Both the position numbers and the translations under genes were made by a program. Below, in pieces: positions 57,378-64,000 of a DNA stretch of 64,000 bases (its first letter is position 1; the number at the start of each line of letters is the position of its first letter). The notes below the pieces were generated by a model. The model worked only from the letters and a program-made list of their open reading frames with translations, did no database searches and had not been told where the DNA came from. The stretch comes from Lentzea atacamensis (GTDB lineage Bacteria; Actinomycetota; Actinomycetes; Mycobacteriales; Pseudonocardiaceae): contig NZ_QLTT01000006.1 of the NCBI RefSeq assembly GCF_003269295.1, positions 496,001 through 560,000 of the forward strand. The letters run 5' to 3'.

Positions 57378-59630
57378 ATGTCCGGCATCACTCTCGCCGA
57401 CTGGCTGCGCGCCCAGGACGACGCCGCTCTGGTGGCACTGCTGCGCGCGCGTCCTGACCTGGCAACGCCCCCACCTGCCGATATGTCCGTGCTCGCGACA
57501 CGGGTCGGCACCAGGGCGTCGATCGCGCGCGCCTGCGAGGACCTCGACACGTTCACGCTCGCCGTGCTCGAAGGCCTGGTGGTGCAGGGCGCGGACACCG
57601 AGCCCGTGGCGTTGGCCACACTCGCCGGGCTGCTCGGACCGGACGTGAAGCCCAAGCCGCTCAAGCAGGCCGTGACCAAGCTGAAGTCCCTCGCGCTCGT
57701 GTGGGGCGAGGACGACGGTTTGTCGGTCCCTCCGGTCACGCGGGAGGCGTTCGGCACGTATCCCGGCGGCCTGGGCCGGGCGACCGGGCAGACGTACGAC
57801 ATCCAGGGCATCACCGAGGGCGAGCAGCGGGTCCTGCAGAAACTCGCCGCCGGGCCGCCCATCGGCGACACCAAGGACGCCTCACGCGTCGTGCCGCTGG
57901 AGAAGGCGGAGACGCCCGTGCAACGGCTCCTCGCACGCAACCTGCTGCTGCGACGCGATCCTGGCACCGTTGAACTGCCACGAGAGATCGCGCTGCAACT
58001 GCGCGGTGAACGCCCACTCGGACCGATCCAGGTCACCGAGCCGAAGCCGAAGACGAGCACCCTCCAGCAGACCAGCATCGACGCGACGGGCGGCGGCGAG
58101 GCGCTCGAGCTCGTCCGGCACGTGGAGAACCTGATCGCGGGCTGGTCGGCCGAGCCGCCACCGGTGCTGCGGACCGGCGGGCTGGGCGTGCGCGAGCTCC
58201 GCAAGGTCGCCAAGGACCTCGACGTCGACGAACGCCGTGCCGCCCTGCTGATCGAGCTGGTGGTCGGCGCCGACCTGGCCGCGAACACCGAGGCCGCCGA
58301 ACCGGAGTGGGTGCCGACGACCAAGGCCGACGTGTGGCTCGCCGCGACCGCCGAGGTCCGCTGGGCCACCATCGCGCACGCCTGGCTGGAGCTGCCGAGG
58401 CTGCCGGCGCTGGTCGGCCGCCGCGACGAGAAGGACAGGCTCTTCACGCCGCTCGCGGACGAGATCCGCCGCGTCCAGGCGCCCCGCGACCGCCGGTGGG
58501 TCCTCGAGACGCTCGCCGCGTTCCCCAAGGGCACGGCCATCGCGGACCCGGCCGACCTCGCCGCGTTGCTCGGCTGGCGGGCCCCGCGCCGCGGCGGGCG
58601 GCAGCGCGACGAGCTGGTGCGCTGGACCGTCGAGGAAGGCAGCGCGGTCGGTGTGCTCGCCCTCGGCGCGATCACCAGCGCGGGCCGCGTGCTGCTCGAC
58701 GAGGGCCCCGGCCACGCGGCCAAGTCGCTCGGGGACGCGTTGCCGGCGCCGCTCGACCACGTGCTGGTGCAGGCCGACCTCACCGTCGTCGCGCCCGGCA
58801 GGCTCGAACCCGAGCTCGCGGACGAGATGGCACTCGTCGCGGACGTCGAGTCGGCTGGCAGCGCGACGGTCTACCGGATCAGCGAGACCACGGTCCGCCG
58901 TGCGCTCGACTCCGGACGCAGCGCCGACGAGCTGCACGAACTCTTCAAGATCCGCTCGCGCACTCCCGTACCGCAGTCGTTGACCTACCTGATCGACGAC
59001 GCCGCGCGGCGCCACGGGCGGTTGCGCGGCGGTTCCGCCGGCTCGTTCCTGCGGTGCGACGACTCCGTCCTGATCAGCGAGGTCCTCGCGCACCCGGAAG
59101 CCACACGGCTGGAACTGCGCCGGATCGCGCCGACCGTGCTGGTCAGCCCGTTGCCGCTGGCCGACGTGCTGGACGGGCTGCGCTCCGCCGGGTTCGCCCC
59201 GGCGGCGGAGGGACCAGACGGCCAGGTCCTCGACCTGCGGCCAGGCGGACGCAGGACCACGCCGCGGCAGCGGTCAGCGCGCAAAGTCGTGTCACCCACC
59301 GTGCCCGCCGACGAGCGGTTGGGGGAACTCGTCCGGCTGGTGCGGGCGGGTGATCGTGCCGCCGCGACACCACGGGGTGAACGGGTGGCGGTCCCAGGGC
59401 ACCTCGGCGCCGGGCCGTCCGCCACCCTGTCGTTGCTCCAGCAGGCAGCACGGGCGCGACGGAGAGTGCTCGTCGGGTTCGTCGACTCCCACGGCACGGC
59501 CGCACAGCGCGTCATCGAGCCGCACGTGGTCGGCGGAGGCGTCCTCGAGGGCTACGACCACAGCTACGGAGAGGTGCTCAGGTTCCCTCTTCATCGCGTC
59601 ACATCCGCCGCATTGGTGGACGAGGACTGA
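57378..59630 (+). CDS. Helicase-associated (XPB/Ssl2 C-terminal-like) domain protein, Rv0862c type
   Basis: 750 residues from ATG 57378 (MSGITLADWLRAQDDAALVA; GTG 57372 is an alternative). The N-terminal half is helical with winged-helix-like stretches. The C-terminal third contains LPAPLDHVLVQADLTVVAPG, SAGSATVYRISETTVRRALD, SGRSADELHELFKIRSRTPV and PQSLTYLIDDAARRHGRL, typical of the helicase_C_3 domain (PF13625). The end VIEPHVVGGGVLEGYDHSYG EVLRFPLHRV is WYL-like. No helicase ATP motifs are present. Its usual neighbour is the XPB helicase, which would follow but is not found here, so gene order differs from Mycobacterium. Confidence 0.85.
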   Translation: MSGITLADWLRAQDDAALVALLRARPDLATPPPADMSVLATRVGTRASIARACEDLDTFTLAVLEGLVVQGADTEPVALATLAGLLGPDVKPKPLKQAVTKLKSLALVWGEDDGLSVPPVTREAFGTYPGGLGRATGQTYDIQGITEGEQRVLQKLAAGPPIGDTKDASRVVPLEKAETPVQRLLARNLLLRRDPGTVELPREIALQLRGERPLGPIQVTEPKPKTSTLQQTSIDATGGGEALELVRHVENLIAGWSAEPPPVLRTGGLGVRELRKVAKDLDVDERRAALLIELVVGADLAANTEAAEPEWVPTTKADVWLAATAEVRWATIAHAWLELPRLPALVGRRDEKDRLFTPLADEIRRVQAPRDRRWVLETLAAFPKGTAIADPADLAALLGWRAPRRGGRQRDELVRWTVEEGSAVGVLALGAITSAGRVLLDEGPGHAAKSLGDALPAPLDHVLVQADLTVVAPGRLEPELADEMALVADVESAGSATVYRISETTVRRALDSGRSADELHELFKIRSRTPVPQSLTYLIDDAARRHGRLRGGSAGSFLRCDDSVLISEVLAHPEATRLELRRIAPTVLVSPLPLADVLDGLRSAGFAPAAEGPDGQVLDLRPGGRRTTPRQRSARKVVSPTVPADERLGELVRLVRAGDRAAATPRGERVAVPGHLGAGPSATLSLLQQAARARRRVLVGFVDSHGTAAQRVIEPHVVGGGVLEGYDHSYGEVLRFPLHRVTSAALVDED

Positions 59631-59745
59631 CGGTCGGTCATCCCGGACGAACCGCACGTCCACCCTTGCGTGTGCCCGCCGCGACCTAGCGTCGAGTGGC
59701 GTGAGCGTTTCACGACGCTCCGTCGACGACGGAGGAGCAGCGCGA

Positions 59746-60249
59746 ATGGCCATCACACGGTGGGCGCGCAGAGCGGTCCTCACCGCGACGGCATTGACGT
59801 TCGCCTTGCCGTTCTCACCAGGAACAGCACAGGCCGACCCGATCATCGAGGCCCTCGGGGACAACAACGTCAACGTGACCGTTGGTGCCTACAACAACAA
59901 CGTGAACTCGATCCTGGTCAGCCTGAGTGCGGGCGTGGGCCTCAACACCGGCAGCGGTATCCCCCTCGGCACCAACGAGGGCATCCAGCTCGCGCTGGAC
60001 ATCGCCCACGCGTCGGTGTGGGCTGATGCGGGGGTCGGCGTTCCGTTCACGAACATCGCGGCGACGGTCGGCGCACCGGCGGTGGCCGTCGCAGCGCCGC
60101 AGGCCGAGGTGGCAGCACCTCCGGCGCCCGAGGTGGCACCGGCGTTCGAAGCCGCCGTCACGATCACCGACGACACGGCCACAGCGGCCGACCAGCCCAA
60201 GGGTGACGAGGAAGAGGACAGCCCCGAGGAAGTCGAACCGTCGGGCTGA
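59746..60249 (+). CDS. Secreted protein with acidic Pro/Ala-rich tail
   Basis: 167 residues from ATG 59746 with GGAGGAG upstream. A signal peptide (AVLTATALTFALPFSPGTAQ, cut after TAQA) releases a small domain with asparagine-rich beta-like sequence (ALGDNNVNVTVGAYNNNVNS, ILVSLSAGVGLNTGSGIPLG). Then comes an Ala/Pro/Val-rich stretch and an acidic tail (GDEEEDSPEEVEPSG). No cysteines or sortase motif are present. Function unknown. Followed by a strong terminator. Confidence 0.8.
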   Translation: MAITRWARRAVLTATALTFALPFSPGTAQADPIIEALGDNNVNVTVGAYNNNVNSILVSLSAGVGLNTGSGIPLGTNEGIQLALDIAHASVWADAGVGVPFTNIAATVGAPAVAVAAPQAEVAAPPAPEVAPAFEAAVTITDDTATAADQPKGDEEEDSPEEVEPSG

Positions 60250-60383
60250 CCCAACATCACCGCGCTGGGAATCCTCAGCGTCTGCCTGTTGCCGAACTGG
60301 TCCAGCTGCACATCTGATCCGAAGCTGACGCCGTGATGCCGGAGGACGCCACGACGACGACACTCGACACCTGATCAGACCGC

Positions 60384-60431
60384 AACGACGAGGCGAGCGC
60401 CGCACCCGAAGGTGGCGCTCGCCTCGTCGTT
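60384..60431. terminator. Bidirectional terminator, secreted protein / conservon
   Basis: A perfect 18-bp inverted repeat, AACGACGAGGCGAGCGCC (60384-60401) and GGCGCTCGCCTCGTCGTT (60414-60431), with a 12-base loop. It lies 32 bases from the end of the conservon operon (60463) and about 135 bases after the secreted-protein stop. The rest of 60250-60383 shows no gene. Confidence 0.9.
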
Positions 60432-60462
60432 CACGTCTCTGCGGTTGTCCCGGTGAGAAAGG

Positions 60463-61068
60463 TCAGCCGGCGCGGACGGACATCCACTGGCGCATGGCGT
60501 GCTCGACCAGTGTGATGAGCGTCTGCTTCGTCGACTGCCGGTTGCGCGCGTCGCACGTCACGATCGGCACGGACTCGTCGATCGTCAACGCCTCACGCAC
60601 GTCCTCCAGCCTGTGGTGGAGGAGGCCGTCGAAGCAGTTGACGCCGACGACGTACGGCAGCTGCCGGTCGTCGAAGAAGTCGATCGAGGCGAACGCGTCG
60701 GCCAGGCGGCGGGTGTCGACCAGCACGATGGCGCCGATGGCACCCCGCACGAGGTCGTCCCACATGAACCAGAACCGGTGCTGACCCGGTGTACCGAAGA
60801 GGTACAGGATCAGGTCGCTGTCGAGCGACACGCGGCCGAAGTCCATCGCGACCGTCGTGGTGACCTTGTTCGGCGTGGCGGAGAGGTCGTCCACCCCCGC
60901 GCTGGCCTCGGTCATCACCGCCTCGGTGGTCAACGGGACGATCTCGGACACCGAGCCGACGAACGTCGTCTTGCCCACACCGAAGCCACCCGCCACCACG
61001 ATCTTGGCAGACGTCGTCGGCTTCCGTGCGCCCTCGGCGCCCTGGGGACTAGAGCCTGCGAAGCCCAC
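60463..61068 (-). CDS. cvnD: Conservon small GTPase (CvnD type)
   Basis: A 201-residue Ras-like GTP-binding protein of the actinobacterial conservon. The P-loop is KIVVAGGFGVGKTTFVGSV (about 22-40); switch I has PLTTEAVMTEASAGVDDLSA; switch II is LYLFGTPGQHRFWFMWDDLV (DxxG replaced by GTPG, as usual in this group). The base-recognition segment VVGVNCFDG has Asn-Cys-Phe-Asp instead of NKxD, also typical. It interacts with roadblock and DUF742 partners and the sensor kinase. It overlaps the DUF742 gene by 20 bases. Confidence 0.94.
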   Translation of the reverse strand: MGFAGSSPQGAEGARKPTTSAKIVVAGGFGVGKTTFVGSVSEIVPLTTEAVMTEASAGVDDLSATPNKVTTTVAMDFGRVSLDSDLILYLFGTPGQHRFWFMWDDLVRGAIGAIVLVDTRRLADAFASIDFFDDRQLPYVVGVNCFDGLLHHRLEDVREALTIDESVPIVTCDARNRQSTKQTLITLVEHAMRQWMSVRAG

Positions 61069-61795
61069 TGAGCACCCTCTCCAGGAATTCCATGGAAGGC
61101 CGGTCCCCCACGACCAGACCGCCCTGGTGAATCAAAACCAATCCCATGCTTGCCATGTCGCCGATCAACACCCGCACGACGCCAAGAGGCAAGCGTAGGA
61201 GTGCCGCGACCTCGGCCACCGACCGCGTGTCCACACACAGCCCGCAGATCGACCTGTGCTCGGGAAGCACCGCGGCGTCCCGTTCGAGGCCACGCTCGCT
61301 GGTTGAGATCAACGCCTCGATCGCCAGGTCGTAGTCGGGTCGTGTGCGTCCACCGGTGCGCGTGTACGGCCGCACCAGTGAACCCGAGTCCGCAGAAGAA
61401 GTTTCCTCCGGACGCACAGCAGGCTGCGCGCCGGTGCTGTACACCGGCTGCGGCCCGGTGGTGTACGGCAGCTGTTCCGGCACCGCGTCCGGCATCTCGT
61501 GCTGGCCGAAGAGGTCCGCACCCGGGCCACCGAACAACCCGGTGCCGTACCCGTCGATGTCGAACCGGTTCGGCACGTCGTCGTACGGATACGACGACGA
61601 GTCATCCACCTCACGCTGAGACATATCGCCTAGCCCTTGCCCTGTAACCCGCTCATCGTGGGGTGCGTCCTCGGCTTCCTCTGGTTCTTGGGGTATCGCA
61701 TCAGGCTCGTCGAACTGGAACCCACCAGCGGCCCACTCCTGGTAGTTGAAGTTCCTACCGAAGCCTCGGCCTCTAGCGCCAGATCTTCCAGCCAT
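61049..61795 (-). CDS. cvnC: Conservon DUF742 protein (CvnC type)
   Basis: A 248-residue protein. Residues 1 to about 130 are disordered, rich in Gly, Pro, Gln and acid residues (FNYQEWAAGGFQFDEPDAIP). The C-terminal part is the DUF742 domain: RPYTRTGGRTRPDYDLAIEA, HRSICGLCVDTRSVAEVAAL and LPLGVVRVLIGDMASMGLVL, a winged-helix-like fold. The N-terminal extension is longer than in many homologues. It lies between the roadblock and GTPase genes. Confidence 0.93.
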   Translation of the reverse strand: MAGRSGARGRGFGRNFNYQEWAAGGFQFDEPDAIPQEPEEAEDAPHDERVTGQGLGDMSQREVDDSSSYPYDDVPNRFDIDGYGTGLFGGPGADLFGQHEMPDAVPEQLPYTTGPQPVYSTGAQPAVRPEETSSADSGSLVRPYTRTGGRTRPDYDLAIEALISTSERGLERDAAVLPEHRSICGLCVDTRSVAEVAALLRLPLGVVRVLIGDMASMGLVLIHQGGLVVGDRPSMEFLERVLSGLRRL

Positions 61796-61825
61796 CTCTT
61801 CTCACCCCTGAACTTCAAGTGAGGT

Positions 61826-62245
61826 CTAGCGACGGACCACACCCTGAAGCTGCGCGCGCAGCTCAGGGGTGAGTTGTTGACCGACTCTCTCCACCAAAAG
61901 CGTCATCTCGTAGGCCACCAGACCGATGTCACAGTTTGGTGCCGCGAGGACAGCGAGGCACGAGCCGTCGCTGATCGACATGAGGAACAGGTAACCCCGC
62001 TCCATCTCGACGACGGTCTGGTTGACCCCGCCTGCCTCGAAGCAGCGGGCAGCACCCTGTGTGAGGCTGACCAGCCCGGACGCGACGGCGGAGAGCTGCT
62101 CTGCACGGTCCCGGGGCAGGCCCTGGGACCCCGCGAGCAACAGCCCGTCCGCGGACACCACGACGGAATGTGCCACGCCGGGCACCCTCCGCACGAAGTC
62201 GGTGATAAGCCAACCAAAGCTGCCTGGCTGCGCTGCGGTCGTCAC
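61826..62245 (-). CDS. cvnB: Conservon roadblock/LC7 protein (CvnB type)
   Basis: A 139-residue roadblock-domain protein: FGWLITDFVRRVPGVAHSVV, VSADGLLLAGSQGLPRDRAE, QLSAVASGLVSLTQGAARCF and MERGYLFLMSISDGSCLAVL, all characteristic. Such proteins act as GTPase-activating or scaffold partners of the CvnD GTPase. Its ATG overlaps the kinase stop (ATGA). The gap of 30 bases to the DUF742 gene keeps all in one operon. Confidence 0.95.
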   Translation of the reverse strand: MTTAAQPGSFGWLITDFVRRVPGVAHSVVVSADGLLLAGSQGLPRDRAEQLSAVASGLVSLTQGAARCFEAGGVNQTVVEMERGYLFLMSISDGSCLAVLAAPNCDIGLVAYEMTLLVERVGQQLTPELRAQLQGVVRR

Positions 62246-64000
62246 TCCTGCTCCTCGTTCTGCCGGCTCGACTGGTCACCAGCGTATGCCTCGATCAATG
62301 CGTGCCGGCCTCGCCGGACACCGCTCTGAAGGCTCGACATCCGTCCGCGCACCGCGTCAGCGGAGCGGGGCGGCAGCGGGGGCCGCTGCGCTGTTTGTGT
62401 CACGGCCTGCGGCTTGGGTGCTGCAGATCCTGGCACGAGTTGAGCCTTTGGTGTCCGTTTCGGCAATCCTGCCGCTGTCTTCGACTCCGGCGTCTTGTTC
62501 AACAACGCCTGAGCCGCCTGCCATCCCTCGTCGGCAGGCGATTGCCAAGCCGACTCGGAAGTGGGTGCCGCCGCTGGAGTCTCCTCCACAACGGGCTCCG
62601 GTTCCACAACTCGCTCCTGCTCGGCGGGTGCGATCACTTCTTCCTCGACCGCCGGCTGGACCTTCGCGCGCGGCTTGCGCACGGGAAGACCAGCGGCCGA
62701 CGTGGTGGTGGGTGCCACCGCCGGGACAGGCTTGCGGGTACGGGTCGGGAGCTCCGGCTCCGGCCCGTCCGACAACGGAGGGGTCGTGGGCGGCTCGTCG
62801 ATGTACTCGACCGCGCCCTTCTCGCCCTTGTCGACGCTGCCGGGAGTGGGCTCGACGCGTCCGTTGGTTTCGGCGGGAGCGTCGTTCTCAGCGGCCGCGG
62901 GGACCGGCTGAGCCGCGGAGGCGGACGTCTCGCTGCCGACGGCCTGGAACCACTGCGACAGGACCGCCTCGTAGATCGGCAGGCGCTCCGTCGGGGCGTC
63001 CAGATCGTGCTCGATCTGCTTGCGCGAGGCTTCCGAGGTGCCGTTGCGGTGAGCCATGCCCAGCTCGACGTGGCCCTGGTCGACCGAGGCGCGCGACACA
63101 CCGTTGCTCGAGGCCGGTTCGTCGTCGATCGGAGGAATCGGTACGAACTGGGTGGTCTCGTAGCCGGGCTCGAAGGAGATCTCCCCTTCTTCCTCCTGAC
63201 GGTCCTCGTAGGCCGTGAAGAGGGTCGGCTCGCCGAAGGAGCCCTCGGGCTCGACGGCCGCCAGCTGGTCGCGCCGCCAGCGCTCGGACGGCGTCGAGTC
63301 CTCGATCGGCGTCTCGCTGTAGACGGGCACCGCCGTCGCGCCCGCACCGGTGTCGGTGAGCGCGCTCGGGACGAAGCTGACCGGGATGCTCGGGCTCGAC
63401 TCGTCGATCCTCGGCACGGAGCCGGTGGCACCGCCGAAGGCACCCGCGATACCGCTGGCCCTGGTGGCCGTGGTGCCGATCTCGGTGGTGTGCTCGGACG
63501 CTGAGGGCGCCGAGGGAGGCTGCATGCCGAACGCGCCCGCGATACCGGAACCGGACGGCGGGGTCGACGGAGCGGAGCCCGGCGTCGCGATGAGCGTCTC
63601 CGGCACGATCACCAGTGCCGTCGTGCCGCCCTCGATGTCCTCGTTGCCGCGCAGGCGGACCTTGATGTCGTGGCGCTTGGCGAGCCGCGCGACCACGTAC
63701 AGGCCCATTCGGCGGGAGACGGCGACGTCGACGTCCGGCGGGTCGGCCAGACGCTCGTTGGCGTCGAGGATCTCCTGGTCGCCCATGCCCACGCCGCGGT
63801 CCTGGATCTCGATCGCCAGCTCGCCCTTGCGGGTCTTGGCCGTGCGAACGGTGACCTTGGTGACCGGGTCGGAGAACGCCGTGGCGTTGTCCAGCAGCTC
63901 GGCGATGAGGTGCACGAGGTCGTTGACCGCGCGGCCCTGGACGGTGAGGTCCGGGGTCTGGCCGACCTGCACGCGGGCGTACTGCTCGACCTCGGAGACC
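62242..64000 (-). CDS. cvnA: Conservon sensor histidine kinase-like protein (CvnA type), C-terminal part
   Basis: At least 585 residues are present and the frame runs off the window edge (VSEVEQYARVQVGQTPDL at the edge), so the N-terminal sensor with its membrane helices lies outside. The HATPase domain is visible: DLVHLIAELLDNATAFSDPV (N box), IEIQDRGVGMGDQEILDANE (G1) and SRRMGLYVVARLAKRHDIKV, followed by a very long, Pro/Glu/Ala-rich disordered tail of about 430 residues. Kinases of this kind transmit to the roadblock/DUF742/GTPase partners encoded downstream. Confidence 0.93.
   Translation of the reverse strand, partial: VSEVEQYARVQVGQTPDLTVQGRAVNDLVHLIAELLDNATAFSDPVTKVTVRTAKTRKGELAIEIQDRGVGMGDQEILDANERLADPPDVDVAVSRRMGLYVVARLAKRHDIKVRLRGNEDIEGGTTALVIVPETLIATPGSAPSTPPSGSGIAGAFGMQPPSAPSASEHTTEIGTTATRASGIAGAFGGATGSVPRIDESSPSIPVSFVPSALTDTGAGATAVPVYSETPIEDSTPSERWRRDQLAAVEPEGSFGEPTLFTAYEDRQEEEGEISFEPGYETTQFVPIPPIDDEPASSNGVSRASVDQGHVELGMAHRNGTSEASRKQIEHDLDAPTERLPIYEAVLSQWFQAVGSETSASAAQPVPAAAENDAPAETNGRVEPTPGSVDKGEKGAVEYIDEPPTTPPLSDGPEPELPTRTRKPVPAVAPTTTSAAGLPVRKPRAKVQPAVEEEVIAPAEQERVVEPEPVVEETPAAAPTSESAWQSPADEGWQAAQALLNKTPESKTAAGLPKRTPKAQLVPGSAAPKPQAVTQTAQRPPLPPRSADAVRGRMSSLQSGVRRGRHALIEAYAGDQSSRQNEEQE

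Noticed and set aside
57107..58783. 558-codon minus-strand frame opposite the helicase-associated gene
   Set aside because: Only its last 61 codons, from GTG 57292, have a ribosome binding site and protein-like composition; the rest is Ser/Arg-rich shadow.

Overview
The window is chromosomal DNA from a high-GC, filamentous-type actinobacterium. The evidence is strong G/C bias at third codon positions, frequent GTG starts, ATGA/GTGA gene overlaps, SepH, an Rpf protein, a conservon (roadblock, DUF742 and small GTPase) and mycobacterial-type SerC and CspB. The order serC, sepH, DUF2537-like gene, SpoU methyltransferase, DUF2530, marR, DUF3027, MFS, DUF2771, cspB, moaA, moaD, rpfA, moaE, mog, moaC, small protein, XPB-type helicase-associated protein matches the Rv0862-Rv0884 segment of Mycobacterium tuberculosis as I know it. 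A member of the Pseudonocardiales (Lentzea/Saccharothrix/Amycolatopsis-like) fits best; the genus is inference. No transposase, integrase, CRISPR array, rRNA or tRNA was seen, so this looks like core chromosome with lineage-specific insertions.

Layout. 1-2.6 kb: a urease operon on the minus strand (fused ureAB, ureC, start of ureF). 2.7-6 kb: a two-gene ABC exporter followed by a NarL-type two-component system. 7.3-8.5 kb: serC. 8.5-13.7 kb: a MacAB-like export operon with a lipoprotein, divergent from an OmpR-type two-component system. 13.8-16.7 kb: sepH and four small membrane proteins in tandem. 16.8-20.4 kb: a heterodimeric ABC exporter. 20.6-28.6 kb: SpoU methyltransferase, a GCS2-family ligase, two transpeptidase-like proteins without catalytic residues, an ABC-F protein and superoxide dismutase. 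28.8-33 kb: a FetB-like permease, purine permease, MarR and MFS. 33-41 kb: a sacsin/Hsp90-like ATPase, DUF3027, secreted proteins, an HD hydrolase and a cold-shock protein. 41-49 kb: an Nramp transporter, an oxidoreductase and a MarR-led operon. 49-57 kb: molybdopterin genes around rpfA, with an AfsR-like regulator and a malic enzyme inserted. 57-60 kb: helicase-associated protein and a secreted protein. 60.4-64 kb: a conservon, truncated by the window edge.

Metal and cofactor themes recur: urease (nickel), an SOD with a Nur-like box, an Nramp transporter with a palindrome over its promoter, a DtxR-like box at the end of fetB, and molybdopterin synthesis. The most unusual content is the pair of apparently dead penicillin-binding-protein transpeptidase domains (23.7-25.8 kb), the perfect inverted repeat enclosing the start codon of the first ABC exporter, and the set of small membrane proteins sharing an extracytoplasmic cysteine pair.
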